This document shows, piece after piece, positions 44,921 to 54,629 of a stretch of 64,000 nt of DNA. The notes below the pieces were generated by a model, which was given only the letters and a program-made list of their open reading frames with translations, ran no database searches and had not been told where the DNA came from. The DNA is from Chitinophaga polysaccharea (GTDB lineage: Bacteria > Bacteroidota > Bacteroidia > Chitinophagales > Chitinophagaceae). The position numbers and the translations under genes were made by a program. The stretch is taken from contig NZ_VIWO01000001.1 in assembly GCF_007829335.1 (NCBI RefSeq), positions 310,001 to 374,000 on the forward strand, read 5' to 3'. Positions within the stretch are counted from its first letter, which is position 1. Every line of letters begins with the position of its first letter.

Positions 44921-46333
44921 CTACATGTCTATGCTTGTGTGTAAAAATAGTCCTTTTTGCCCTAACTGGTTAAAGCTATACTCGATCCGCAGGCAGGTAT
45001 CATAGAAAGAAACGATGTCGATGCCCAGCCCGCCGGTATATAGCATACGATTATTGAGGAAGCTGGTGCCTGGAAATTTATTGTAAGAATAACCTGCATC
45101 CCCGTACGCTTTGGCAAAAATACGTATGGGTACCTGGCTGAATTTCTTAGGTACGATGGGTAGTTTTATCTTCACCGATAATAGTTCCTGCCGGAGTGTT
45201 GATTTCAGGATAGCGAAGCTGGTACCATCTACCACATAATATTCCAATCCTCTCAGGTAGTCATCGTTATATCCCAACGCCTGCTGATTGATATATGGTT
45301 GTTCGTTTGAAAATTTCGCCATCCCGCGGAAGCCAAGGGCTGCAAAGGTTTTAGGGCGTAACTCCCAATACCTGGCTACGTTTAGCCGGAAATGAATATC
45401 GTCAATATCATTCCAGGGACCTATGCCTCTTTTTCCCACTTCAGCCAGGACACTCATTCCTTTAAGGGGGTATACCCAGCTATCCGCTTTGATGTAGGTC
45501 ATCCGGTAAGTGATATCCAGGAAATTTATGCTGGTACGGCCTTTTCCCAGGTAATTAGGATTGATGATTGCTACAGAGTCGGCTACTTTCTCATAATTAT
45601 AATTCACAAACACCTGGTGCCTGGTATTAATGGCCTTACGATAGCTGTAACTGAGCCCCACCTGGTAAATCTGGCGAAGGAAATCTTCCTTGCGGAAAAA
45701 CTGTTGTTTATTGCCTTTGGTGCTATCATTTACCTCGCGGTTACGTTTATAGATGGCGATTATACCAAGCCCATGATGGAAGTGTTTATCAATGTAAGGA
45801 AGATTATACTGGAGGGCAAATCGTTGGGTATAGCCGAACTGCAGGGATGCGTTTAACTCGTCGTTACGGCCGGTAAGATTTCCCTGGGTTCCACTGAGAC
45901 CAATGTTTACCCGGCTCAGGCTATGATTTTTTTCCACCCACCACTGGTTAAAGTTGCGGTCGGCCAGCTTAAAAATGGGAAAAGCAAAAGTGTACCATCG
46001 TTCCCACACTTCGAAGACCAGGTCGGCATTGTTACCCTCCCAGTTTTTCACATTGGCGGTAGCGTTGAGGAAAAGGGAGGTGTTGAGTAGTTGTTTGCGT
46101 GTTCTTTCGAGGACTTCCCCCAGATCCCGGAAATAGATGGTATCTCCGGGCACCGTGCTGATTTCCCGCACGATAACGGAGGTACGGGTTTTCTTATTTC
46201 CCAGTACAACAATGTTACGCACTACCAGGTAGCTGCTATCCTTTGCAGGTACAGATTGTCCTTCAGCAGTTCCGGGTAACACGAATCCCAACAGGCAGAT
46301 CATGGCCAGCAGGCGGTAACAGCATCTCAGCAT
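44921..46333 (-). CDS. POTRA-containing outer-membrane barrel protein (BamA/TamA-like)
   Basis: I start it at MLRCCYRLL, which gives a signal peptide ending TAEGQS. One POTRA-like domain follows (VVRNIVVLGNKKTRTSVIVREI, about 40-115). The rest is a barrel with alternating strands and a final IRIEYSFNQLGQKGLFLHTSIDM. With one POTRA it is shorter than BamA or TamA. Candidate roles are outer-membrane insertion or lipid/protein export; none can be assigned. It precedes nadK on the same strand. Confidence 0.8.
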   Translation of the reverse strand: MLRCCYRLLAMICLLGFVLPGTAEGQSVPAKDSSYLVVRNIVVLGNKKTRTSVIVREISTVPGDTIYFRDLGEVLERTRKQLLNTSLFLNATANVKNWEGNNADLVFEVWERWYTFAFPIFKLADRNFNQWWVEKNHSLSRVNIGLSGTQGNLTGRNDELNASLQFGYTQRFALQYNLPYIDKHFHHGLGIIAIYKRNREVNDSTKGNKQQFFRKEDFLRQIYQVGLSYSYRKAINTRHQVFVNYNYEKVADSVAIINPNYLGKGRTSINFLDITYRMTYIKADSWVYPLKGMSVLAEVGKRGIGPWNDIDDIHFRLNVARYWELRPKTFAALGFRGMAKFSNEQPYINQQALGYNDDYLRGLEYYVVDGTSFAILKSTLRQELLSVKIKLPIVPKKFSQVPIRIFAKAYGDAGYSYNKFPGTSFLNNRMLYTGGLGIDIVSFYDTCLRIEYSFNQLGQKGLFLHTSIDM

Positions 46334-46404
46334 GTAGGTCCTGTAAAAATTTTTAAAAGCGTTGACAATAGTCAAATATAATAAAAAGCCGAAAGGATAA
46401 AGTG

Positions 46405-46487
46405 GAAAGCAAAAAGCTATTGTGTAGAAGAATTTAGCGAATATTTAAAATTCGCTGTGATCATTCTACACAATAGCTTTGTGCTTT
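46405..46487 (-). terminator. Long interrupted hairpin after the CBS gene
   Basis: A perfect 17-bp stem (46413-46429 with 46464-46480) is extended outward by about six pairs and encloses a separate 7-bp AGCGAAT/ATTCGCT hairpin. It lies between two minus-strand genes. Its left flank (AAAAAGCCGAAAGGATAAAG) resembles that of the hairpin at 22681-22750. Confidence 0.6.
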
Positions 46488-46509
46488 TAGCTTTATGCTT
46501 TTAGCTCTC

Positions 46510-47169
46510 CTACATCCCGATATAGTTCATCAGGAGATCGTAATTCTTTTTAAGGAGTTCTTCTTCCGGCTCTTCCGCAAAAACGTATTTGATCACATAA
46601 TTGAAGCGCTCGAAAGTAGCCAACAGTCCCTGTAATTCCTGCCGGTTAGTTTTCAGCATCACTTCCATTTTACCGGTGGCAGGGTTGCTAAGGGTATTTA
46701 CGCTCAGGAGGGTTACGTCATTTGATTCGGCGATCCGGGCAATTTCGCTCAGCGCAAAATCGCGGGGCTCCACTTCAAAGGCAACGATACCTCCGGGCTC
46801 TTTTACTGCATTAAAGGCAGCGAAAGCGGTAACCAGGTTATCTTTGGTGATGATGCCCAGGTATTCGCTTTCCTTGGTAACTACCGGGAGCGCAGATAAT
46901 TTAAAGTCGTAGAATAGTTTCAGCGCCTCAAACAGATGAGCATATTCCATGACAGCCGGACGGGAGCCACCGTACTCCATTGATTCCAGGGGTACATCCA
47001 GGTCTTCGATATCCATGATATCATCTTCCTCCACCAGGGCCAGGTATTTGCTATCCACTACCATAGGTAGTTGCGTCAGATGATATTCATTCATCAGACG
47101 CAGCGCCTTTGCTCCTGTATCAGAAGGATGCAGAGCAGGTACTGACGATATGAGTTCTCTGGCAATCAT
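46510..47169 (-). CDS. CBS-domain pair protein
   Basis: This 219-residue cytoplasmic protein has two CBS domains (about 1-60 and 75-130) and a C-terminal ACT-like stretch (IVAFEVEPRDFALSEIARIAESNDVTLLSV). CBS pairs bind adenine nucleotides. The role is probably sensing, with an unknown partner. It stands upstream of the POTRA/barrel gene in the conserved series before nadK. Confidence 0.85.
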   Translation of the reverse strand: MIARELISSVPALHPSDTGAKALRLMNEYHLTQLPMVVDSKYLALVEEDDIMDIEDLDVPLESMEYGGSRPAVMEYAHLFEALKLFYDFKLSALPVVTKESEYLGIITKDNLVTAFAAFNAVKEPGGIVAFEVEPRDFALSEIARIAESNDVTLLSVNTLSNPATGKMEVMLKTNRQELQGLLATFERFNYVIKYVFAEEPEEELLKKNYDLLMNYIGM

Positions 47170-47285
47170 GTTAGTGTATTCTTACACAATAATAGTAAAG
47201 AATATGCCAACAGAAAAAGAAATTACATGTACGCGAAAACGCTGCACATTTCAGTACAGTCGGAAGCGGCCAGGAAAGCGCCGGT

Positions 47286-48068
47286 TTAACTGACAGGCTG
47301 GTACTTCAGTTTCTCCAGGAAAGCGTGCAAAATTTTGTTGAATTCATCAGGGACTTCCATCATAGGTGCATGTCCACATTTGTCGATAAACTGCAGTTCA
47401 GAATTAGGTATCAATTTTTTAAACTCTTCGCCGACCATAGGGGGTGTAACGGTATCATTCATACCCCAGATCAGTAAAGTTGGTTGCTTAATATCCTGCA
47501 GTTCATCGCCCAGGTTGTGACGGATAGCTGATTTCGCCAGCGTGATGATTTTAATCACTTTCAGGCGGTTATTTACAATTTCGAACATTTCGTCTACCAG
47601 CTCTTTGGTAGCGACTTTCGGATCGTAAAAAGTAAGTTCTGCTTTCTTGCGGATATATTCATAGTCCCCGCGTTTAGGATAGGTTTCGCCCATTCCATTT
47701 TCGAACAAGCCGGAGCTGCCGGTCAGGATCAGCGATTTCACAGGTGCTTCAGGATGTTTGAGCAGGTACACCAATGCTACGTGGCCTCCCAGTGAATTGC
47801 CCAGCAGATGCACATTTTTGTATCCCCTGGCTTCAATAAACTTGTGCACATATTTGGCTAATCCTCCTACCGATGTTTCCAGGATGTTCAAATCATACAG
47901 GGGTAACATCGGAATCACAACCTTGTTATACTGCCGGAAATATTCGATCATGTGCGAGAAATTGCTCAAAGCACCAAAAAGTCCATGCAATAATACCAGT
48001 GGCTCTCCCTCTCCTTCTTCTATAAAATTAAACTTACCCTGTGTTTTGATTTCGTAATCCATTGCCAA
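47286..48068 (-). CDS. Alpha/beta hydrolase
   Basis: This is a 260-residue alpha/beta-fold hydrolase. The oxyanion region is LLHGLFGAL, the nucleophile elbow GNSLGGH (Ser about 92), and the C-terminal histidine lies in DKCGHAPMMEVPDEF. There is no signal peptide. The substrate is not predictable from sequence. A start two codons in is equally possible. Confidence 0.88.
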   Translation of the reverse strand: MAMDYEIKTQGKFNFIEEGEGEPLVLLHGLFGALSNFSHMIEYFRQYNKVVIPMLPLYDLNILETSVGGLAKYVHKFIEARGYKNVHLLGNSLGGHVALVYLLKHPEAPVKSLILTGSSGLFENGMGETYPKRGDYEYIRKKAELTFYDPKVATKELVDEMFEIVNNRLKVIKIITLAKSAIRHNLGDELQDIKQPTLLIWGMNDTVTPPMVGEEFKKLIPNSELQFIDKCGHAPMMEVPDEFNKILHAFLEKLKYQPVS

Positions 48069-48132
48069 ATCTTGAAAGTCAATTTTACGCTAAAATAATT
48101 CTTTTTATTAATCTAAAAACTCCCGGAACAAG

Positions 48133-48675
48133 TTAACCATGTTGAATATGCTGCGCTGCCTGCTCGAAAAATGCCTGCAGCTGAGAGAACATATTCTTAA
48201 AAACCGGTATCACCTCTCCGATGTGATCTAACACCCACGGGCCGACGTTCTCAATATAAGGATATACTACCGACTGTAGCTTCGTTTCGGGGCTTAGCCA
48301 ATATACCTGGTTGGCCATCCACAGCACTACACTATAAATTATTATAAATATAACGCTATACAATAGTATTCCCCCCAATTTATTCAACCAACCCAGCATC
48401 ACCATTTCCACCAGCTTCTGCAATATGCCGGCTCCCAGCCGGATCAGTAGTATTACCCCCAGGAACAAACCGATGAAGCAAATGACTGGTATCCAACGGG
48501 AATGCATATCCCAATGCTGCTGTACATACAATGCAGTTACCGCCGATAATTTGAGGGCTGCTGCCAATCCCAGCATCACGGCTACCAGCGAAAACACCGC
48601 TACGATTAACCCACGCGTGTAGCCCCGGTAAATGGCAAACACCATGATAATAGCAAAAATAATATCTATAGACAT
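48133..48675 (-). CDS. CvpA-family membrane protein
   Basis: This 180-residue protein has four hydrophobic helices and the family start IDIIFAIIMVFAIYRGYTRGLI, with a charged C-terminal tail. CvpA homologues affect colicin V export and, more broadly, envelope stress tolerance. It is an inner-membrane protein of uncertain mechanism. Confidence 0.85.
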   Translation of the reverse strand: MSIDIIFAIIMVFAIYRGYTRGLIVAVFSLVAVMLGLAAALKLSAVTALYVQQHWDMHSRWIPVICFIGLFLGVILLIRLGAGILQKLVEMVMLGWLNKLGGILLYSVIFIIIYSVVLWMANQVYWLSPETKLQSVVYPYIENVGPWVLDHIGEVIPVFKNMFSQLQAFFEQAAQHIQHG

Positions 48676-48768
48676 GTTAGAAATATGGGTATTTACAAAT
48701 GTTGGAATTTTTTGACGGGAGAAAAATTCTCCCGGCGAAAAATTCCAATATTTATAAATCCGGCCTTA

Positions 48769-49221
48769 CTACTTGCTCAGCAGTTCCTTTACCAGCGCGG
48801 AAATAGCCTTTCCATCGGCTTTACCGGCCAGTTGTTTGGTAGCAACGCCCATTACTTTTCCCATATCAGCCGGGGAACTGGCGCCAGTGGAGGTAATAAT
48901 ATCAGTAATGGCCGTACGTAATTCGGCCTCGCTCATCTGTTTAGGAAGGAAACGCTCAATCACGTCCAGCTCTTCCTGCTCTTTTACAGCCAGGTCTTCA
49001 CGGTTCTGGGCACGGAAAATTTCGAGGGAATCCTTTCTCTGCTTGGCCAGCTTCTGCAGCAACTTGCTTTCATCGGCTTCTGTCAGTTCAGCACTGGCTC
49101 CTTCTGCAGTTTTAGCCACCAGGATGGCCGCTTTAATAGCACGCAGCGCGCGCAATTCTGCTTCTTTTTTACCCAGCATCGCAGCCTTAATGCCTGCGTT
49201 GATATCTAATTCTAATGACAT
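48769..49221 (-). CDS. GatB/YqeY-domain protein
   Basis: This 150-residue helical protein is of the YqeY type: LELDINAGIKAAMLGKKEAELRALRAIKAAI at the start, and VMGVATKQLAGKADGKAISALVKELL at the end. The domain is shared with the tail of the GatB amidotransferase subunit and probably binds tRNA. The free-standing role is not established. It ends next to the CvpA gene. Confidence 0.9.
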   Translation of the reverse strand: MSLELDINAGIKAAMLGKKEAELRALRAIKAAILVAKTAEGASAELTEADESKLLQKLAKQRKDSLEIFRAQNREDLAVKEQEELDVIERFLPKQMSEAELRTAITDIITSTGASSPADMGKVMGVATKQLAGKADGKAISALVKELLSK

Positions 49222-49239
49222 ATGGTTAGGTTTAATGGA

Positions 49240-49587
49240 TTATTGTCCTTCAGCAGCCTGCTTTTCCTGGAATTTCTTAAAGAAATCCTTTGCAAAAGCA
49301 CGCATTTCGTCGGCCTGATCTTTATAAGGCGTAGCCCTTGCATAGGTATCTGCCATGGTCATCATTGTCTGAAAGAAGAAATCAGCCATTTCATCTACCA
49401 TCATATCTTTCGTCCACAAGTCTATACGCAGGGCAGCTCTTTCTGCCGGGTCCCAGAAGGACACGATCATCCCCTTGGCCTTCATTAATCTATCATCCTT
49501 ATTGTCGGTAGCACTCCAGGCTATTGACTCCGGCACCTTCTGATCGTCCAGTCCTACCTGGATCTTTATAGTAGATATTGTACTCAT
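49240..49587 (-). CDS. gldC: Gliding motility protein GldC
   Basis: This 115-residue soluble protein matches GldC in length and pattern: KIQVGLDDQKVPESIAWSATD at the start, then RIDLWTKDMMVDEMADFFFQTMMTMADTYARAT. GldC accompanies GldB in the gliding machinery of Bacteroidota and stabilises it; it is not itself essential in all species. I start at MSTIST, three codons inside the longest frame. It lies 18 bp before the YqeY gene. No gldB is adjacent. Confidence 0.9.
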   Translation of the reverse strand: MSTISTIKIQVGLDDQKVPESIAWSATDNKDDRLMKAKGMIVSFWDPAERAALRIDLWTKDMMVDEMADFFFQTMMTMADTYARATPYKDQADEMRAFAKDFFKKFQEKQAAEGQ

Positions 49588-49639
49588 GTTTATCAATTAA
49601 AGCGCAAAAATAGCCATCCTTCCTCATTTTGAGAAACTC

Positions 49640-50755
49640 CTATCTGGTCAGGGCATTCCACCACTGCAAAGCCGCCTGCTCCCAGCTGGCAGAAAGCTTC
49701 ACTGGTGGTGTTTTTGAGAGCAACCGGCTCCTCAGCTGCTCATCTTTGTACAGGAGGCTCATTTTTTCCGACAAATCGTCCAGGCTGGCCGGATCGGCAT
49801 ACAATACCGTATCCCCACCCGCTTCCCGGGCCGCTGTGCTATCCAGGGCAATCACCGGCACCTCGCAGCGCTGTGCCGCATAAATGGGCAAAGCCAGTCC
49901 CTCAAACCTCGACGGATATACGAGCGCATAAGCCGCCCCTGTTAACCGGGCCAGCATAGCCTCATCGGCTGCTTCTATGCAAACCACGTCCTGGCGAAAT
50001 TTATAGCTCTGCAGGGAAGCGGCAATATCCGCACCTGCCGGTGTAATACTCCCTGCCAGTACCAATTTTATATTGCTCCGCTGCCGTTTCTTCAAGGCAG
50101 AAAATGCTTTCAGCACCGGCATTATATTATTTCGGGGATGCACGCTCCCTGTTACCAGGAAATACTCTGCCCCTCCGGCAAATTCCTTTTTTACCGCCTC
50201 CCGTTGCTCCCATTCCAGCGGCCGGTAGGCATCACTCAGGCCTATATCCAGGGTCACCAGTCTATCCATCACGCCCGGGGCATATCGCACTACTTCTTCC
50301 TTCGTAGTGGCCGATACCACGCTAACACACCGCGCTTTGGCCAGGTATTGGCGCATATTGTTTTTGAGCGACCGCTGCTGTACTTCCGGCTGTAAACCCG
50401 CTTCTTTAAGAAACGACAAGTCCCTTACCAGCAGGCCGGCAGGGATTTTACTACGCAGCGGCACAGTTCCGTCTAATCCCAGGTAAAAATCCGGCCGGGA
50501 AGATTTCATCGCCTTCACCAGCTGCCATTCCAGCCACCAGTAATAATGCCAGGACTTATTGCCTTTACGGGGCAATATCACCGTGGTGGCATTGGCCGGC
50601 AGCGATAACCCTTGTGGCATCTCCCCATCAAAATAGAAAGTGAATTGATGCCCCGGCTGTTGCCGGCACATCGCCAGTATAATATCAGCAGCCACTCTCC
50701 CGGTATCGGCAGGCATGTCCTGCCTTAAACAAGCGGCATTAACAGCAATTTGCAT
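49640..50755 (-). CDS. Family 1 (GT4-like) glycosyltransferase
   Basis: This is a GT-B fold glycosyltransferase of about 371 residues, started at MQIAVNAACL. The C-terminal nucleotide-sugar site is YALVYPSRFEGLALPIYAAQRCEVPVIA, with the EGLALP glutamate. The N-terminal half holds a glycine-rich acceptor region. Substrate and product are unknown. It lies apart from the polysaccharide operon at the window start. Confidence 0.88.
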   Translation of the reverse strand: MQIAVNAACLRQDMPADTGRVAADIILAMCRQQPGHQFTFYFDGEMPQGLSLPANATTVILPRKGNKSWHYYWWLEWQLVKAMKSSRPDFYLGLDGTVPLRSKIPAGLLVRDLSFLKEAGLQPEVQQRSLKNNMRQYLAKARCVSVVSATTKEEVVRYAPGVMDRLVTLDIGLSDAYRPLEWEQREAVKKEFAGGAEYFLVTGSVHPRNNIMPVLKAFSALKKRQRSNIKLVLAGSITPAGADIAASLQSYKFRQDVVCIEAADEAMLARLTGAAYALVYPSRFEGLALPIYAAQRCEVPVIALDSTAAREAGGDTVLYADPASLDDLSEKMSLLYKDEQLRSRLLSKTPPVKLSASWEQAALQWWNALTR

Positions 50756-50829
50756 AAACGAATCCTTTGTCTGCGAGCATGCAAACCTACACAATTTTAG
50801 ATTCGGGAAGCAGGATTTCGGGATTCCCG

Positions 50830-51261
50830 CTATTGATCCGACTTATTTGTGATATAAAATACCTGGTGGGTGGTAACATTGGCTGTGTTGCCCAGGGAAG
50901 ATAACCACACCGTTACCTCGTATGTTTTCAATGGCTTCAGATGGCGCAGGTTGATAGTAAACTGCGGTGCTTTAGTGTCCGGCACAGGATCCTGGGCTAA
51001 AGGAATGGCACCGGTTTCCGTAACCACGCTCAACATCACCTTTACGCCGGCATCCGGCATTTTGGAGGTAACATTTACTTTCAGCGCGTAACTGCTGTCC
51101 ATTGCTATATTATACTTGCCCAGTTGTATGTCGGGAAGGGTAAATGCCAGTGTTTCCTCCTGTACATTAGGAGCAGGATTATCGCTCTTTTTCTTTTTAC
51201 AGGAGACGAAAGTCAGCACAACAAAAGCTAATAATACAGGGAAACAGTTTTTCAATAGCAT
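50830..51261 (-). CDS. Small lipoprotein
   Basis: This 143-residue protein has a lipobox-type signal (LLAFVVLTFVSC, lipidated Cys followed by KKKKSDNP), so it is anchored in a membrane facing the periplasm or exterior. The remainder looks like one immunoglobulin-like beta domain (LKPLKTYEVTVWLSSLGNTANVT). I recognise no family. It is a single gene. Confidence 0.78.
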   Translation of the reverse strand: MLLKNCFPVLLAFVVLTFVSCKKKKSDNPAPNVQEETLAFTLPDIQLGKYNIAMDSSYALKVNVTSKMPDAGVKVMLSVVTETGAIPLAQDPVPDTKAPQFTINLRHLKPLKTYEVTVWLSSLGNTANVTTHQVFYITNKSDQ

Positions 51262-51310
51262 ATTTCAAGTATATATGGGAGCCTGAAATTAGCTTTTTTT
51301 TATATGCAAA

Positions 51311-52429
51311 TCAAATTTTACTTCGTACATCCATGGCATCGCGCAAACCATTCCCCAACAGGTTGAAAGCCAATACCAGTAACATAATCGCAATGCCTGG
51401 CGCCAGGGCCAGCAACGGGTTATGTGTAATGATAAAGTTATAGTTTTCCTTGATCATCAATCCCCAGGAAGGCTGCGGGGGCTGTACTCCCACGCCCAGG
51501 AAGCTAAGTCCCGCCTCTACCACGATAGCCGTAGCAAAGTTGCCCGCAGCTACCACCATCACCGGTCCCAGGATATTGGGTAATATGTGTTTTACAATAA
51601 TCCGGACGTGGCCATATCCCAGCGCCCTGGCGGCTTCTACATACTCCAGCTCCCGGATGGCCAGCACTTGTCCGCGGATAATACGGGCCACGCCCACCCA
51701 CATCGTTAGCCCCACGGCAATAAATACCTGCCAGAAACCCTTGCCCAACGCCAGGGTAAGCGCAAATACCAGCAGCAATGTAGGCATCGACCATACTACA
51801 TTTACCAGCCACATCACCACATCATCGGTGCGGCCCTTGAAATAACCAGCTACAGCGCCTAATAACACGCCTATACTCAGGGAAATAACCACAGCAATAC
51901 ATCCTACCCCCAGGCTCACCCGGGTACCTACCAACAGCCGGCTTAAAATGTCCCGGCCAAACTTATCGGTCCCCAACCAATAAGTAGCATTAAAAATCCG
52001 CATCTTCCGGACTTCCTCCTGCAACTCCGCCAATGACACCGTAGCAACTGGTTTACCGTATAGTACAGTAGTAAGAGGATATACCTCTTCTCTTCCGGTA
52101 GATTCATCTACATAACGTTGTATCACAATGGCGCTGTCTTTAAACTGCCAGGAACGCAGCGGGATCCAGGTCATATCCGGTTCCTGTCCGTGTAAGAGCC
52201 GTTCCCATAAAGATACCGTAACCACCGGCCGTTCTTTCTTCACAGCCAGCATGGTAATCCGGAATCCCGGGTGTTGCCCCTCTATTTCCAGGATCATCCT
52301 ATTGGCATCCGGTGTATTATCGGGCGCCAGCGCATAAGCGAGCACGCTAATGAGCACCGACAGGGCTATTACCAGTAAACCGGCCACTGCACCCTTATTG
52401 CGGTATAATCGTTTCCAGGAAGATTGCAT
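51311..52429 (-). CDS. OppC/DppC-type ABC transporter permease
   Basis: This is a 372-residue inner-membrane permease. The N-terminal helix (LLVIALSVLISVLAYAL) precedes an unusually long periplasmic insertion (about 35-140). The BPD_transp_1 core follows, with KFGRDILSRLLVGTRVSL and the EAA loop YVEAARALGYGHVRIIVKHILPN. It would need a DppB partner, ATPases and a binding protein; none is next to it. In Bacteroidota such lone permeases are seen, with partners elsewhere. Confidence 0.88.
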   Translation of the reverse strand: MQSSWKRLYRNKGAVAGLLVIALSVLISVLAYALAPDNTPDANRMILEIEGQHPGFRITMLAVKKERPVVTVSLWERLLHGQEPDMTWIPLRSWQFKDSAIVIQRYVDESTGREEVYPLTTVLYGKPVATVSLAELQEEVRKMRIFNATYWLGTDKFGRDILSRLLVGTRVSLGVGCIAVVISLSIGVLLGAVAGYFKGRTDDVVMWLVNVVWSMPTLLLVFALTLALGKGFWQVFIAVGLTMWVGVARIIRGQVLAIRELEYVEAARALGYGHVRIIVKHILPNILGPVMVVAAGNFATAIVVEAGLSFLGVGVQPPQPSWGLMIKENYNFIITHNPLLALAPGIAIMLLVLAFNLLGNGLRDAMDVRSKI

Positions 52430-52450
52430 ACTTGATAAAAGGCGATGTAT

Positions 52451-53593
52451 TTAGTTAACCGTACGGCCTTTCCACTGATAACTACCAAACTTACCCAGCC
52501 AGCCGGCAACAACAATATAAGGAATATGGAACACCTGACCGGGAATAAACCATAGTAACAATTCCGTTTTGTTGAAAAACTTTGCCACGGGCAACAGGAA
52601 ATACAGCTCCAGCGTTATTTTAAACAATAACACTATCAGGAACCAGGGCCACCATACCGGGAAAAACAAGACCATTACTCCCATAATTAACAGGCCCAGG
52701 TTAAACAGGTATACCAGCAGCAATACCCAGGTAAGTCGTTTGTCTTCGTATTTATCGGCCTTGGACGACCAGCGGATACGCTGATTCATAAAGTCTTTCA
52801 GCGTATCTACGGCGAGGGTGCGCACAATGGCATCTTCACTTTTCAGGTATTTTACGCTATCCGGATAGGCACTGTATATCTTGTACATCAGCAACATATC
52901 ATCACCGGAGGCGATGTTGTCGATCCCGGCGAAGCCGCCCACTTCATGAAACGCTTTCTTCTCGTAGGCCAGGTTAGCGCCGTTACACATAGTGCCCGAG
53001 GCCAGTTGCGCGGCAGCTCCGGTAATGCCCTGCATGGTCATAAAATCGAGCGATTGCAGGCGCTTAAAGAAATTATGCTCTTTGTAGAAGCTAACCGGTG
53101 CGGCTATAAATTTAGGGAGATGATGTTCATAAAATTGTACCATGGTGTCAATCCAGCGCGGTCCCATCACACAATCAGCGTCTGTGGTAACAATAAGATC
53201 CCCGCTGGCTTTGGATATGGCGATTTCAATAGCTTTCTTCTTGTAGGAATTCAATCGTTGCTCCTCATCCAGGTATTGCCTTAGTTCCAGCAGGTGAATA
53301 TTTTCTGCCGGGAAGTTGCGGATGATATCAGCAGTATTATCTGTAGAAAAATCATCGATGATGATCACCTCCAGTAAAGCGGCTGGATAGGTTTGGCGCC
53401 GGAGCGCTTCCAGTAAAGCCGGTAGGTTAGCCGCTTCATTCCGGGCGGGAATAATAACCGTTACGGCAGTATGGCCGGCAGTTTGCCCTACTGTGGAAAA
53501 CTTCTTCAACCGTTTCCAACCCAGGCTATACCACAGCATTAGTACACCATAGCCAAGCGACAGCACAATCAATATAATTACAAAAAACTGCAT
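52451..53593 (-). CDS. Membrane-anchored GT2 glycosyltransferase
   Basis: This 380-residue protein has an N-terminal membrane helix, a GT-A catalytic domain (VIIPARNEAANLPALLEAL, DDFSTDN, TTDADC, and the QRIRWSSKA motif) and two C-terminal membrane helices. It is of the processive or polyprenyl-linked type. The substrate is unknown. It is followed by the OppC-type permease and preceded at a 5-bp gap by an alpha/beta hydrolase. Confidence 0.9.
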   Translation of the reverse strand: MQFFVIILIVLSLGYGVLMLWYSLGWKRLKKFSTVGQTAGHTAVTVIIPARNEAANLPALLEALRRQTYPAALLEVIIIDDFSTDNTADIIRNFPAENIHLLELRQYLDEEQRLNSYKKKAIEIAISKASGDLIVTTDADCVMGPRWIDTMVQFYEHHLPKFIAAPVSFYKEHNFFKRLQSLDFMTMQGITGAAAQLASGTMCNGANLAYEKKAFHEVGGFAGIDNIASGDDMLLMYKIYSAYPDSVKYLKSEDAIVRTLAVDTLKDFMNQRIRWSSKADKYEDKRLTWVLLLVYLFNLGLLIMGVMVLFFPVWWPWFLIVLLFKITLELYFLLPVAKFFNKTELLLWFIPGQVFHIPYIVVAGWLGKFGSYQWKGRTVN

Positions 53594-53598
53594 CCAGG

Positions 53599-54399
53599 TT
53601 AAAGATTTTTATTGATGATAAGGCCCAGCTGCGCGGATATCAGCTGATGCCCTTTGTCTAATATCAATATTTTAGAGGGAAATGAACCATCCGCAAAGCG
53701 GGTACCCAATACAGGAGGAATAACACGATCGTATTTTCCGAAGACCAACAGCGTTAAAACGTTATATTGAGATAATAATTGTTTACACTTCTTTTTGTCC
53801 GGCATCATATGCCGTAAGTTGGTCCATACATTATACACCAATGCTCTTTTCGATTGTTCATTCATCCTGTGCAGTGCAAACTTATATACACTCTGATTCA
53901 GCAAACCCAGTTTACGCCAGGTATGCAGCAGCGTAAAGAATAAACGGGGATGATAGGTATTATATTTGAATATCCGGTTGCCTATACCGGTTTGTGTAAC
54001 AAACATATGCCAGGGATTATTCCGCAAACCGTCTGCAGCAGCCAATACCAGGTAATCTATTTTAGGCGCCAATCTTTCTACCAGGCAAAGTGATAACCTG
54101 CCTCCCATGCTATATCCCATCAGGGAAAACCTGTCTTTCCCCTGTTGTTGCAATACCATGCGCACAATGGTTACCAGGTCTTCCTTTTCAAAAGCTCTTT
54201 CTTCGCGCCACTCCGTACTGCCGTGCAGTGGCATGTCCAGCGCTACGATAGTAAACCGCTCTCCCAGCGTAGCTGTGAGCGGCTGAAAGTGTGCGGCGCT
54301 TTCCCCAAAGCCATGCAGGCAAATCAATAGTGCTTCCCCCGTACCTTCACAGGTACCGTGAAACTGGCTTTTCAAATATGAGAGATAAAAGTCAGACAT
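53599..54399 (-). CDS. Alpha/beta hydrolase
   Basis: This is a 266-residue hydrolase, started at MSDFYLSYL. It has LLICLHGFGES for the oxyanion loop, GYSMGGRLSL for the nucleophile elbow, VFGKYDRVIPP for the acid and a C-terminal DKGHQLI histidine. There is no signal peptide. The substrate is unknown. It sits directly before a GT2 glycosyltransferase, so a role in the same glycan or lipid pathway is possible. Confidence 0.86.
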   Translation of the reverse strand: MSDFYLSYLKSQFHGTCEGTGEALLICLHGFGESAAHFQPLTATLGERFTIVALDMPLHGSTEWREERAFEKEDLVTIVRMVLQQQGKDRFSLMGYSMGGRLSLCLVERLAPKIDYLVLAAADGLRNNPWHMFVTQTGIGNRIFKYNTYHPRLFFTLLHTWRKLGLLNQSVYKFALHRMNEQSKRALVYNVWTNLRHMMPDKKKCKQLLSQYNVLTLLVFGKYDRVIPPVLGTRFADGSFPSKILILDKGHQLISAQLGLIINKNL

Positions 54400-54629
54400 A
54401 AAAGGGGGACAATGATAGTGAATAAAGCGCAAAGGAGAAAGTTAGCCACTGAATGACTTTCTACCAGTTTATTTTTTGTTAAAAATAAACCAATGCCGGT
54501 TTCAGTAGGTGAATTGATTTAAATTCAGTGAAAAATCAATAGCATCAGCATGTTTAGCTAAACCGGATCAAACCTACGCAGCTTTATGCTTTTTTCAGTA
54601 AATTACAGAACTACCAAAAATTCAGTAAC

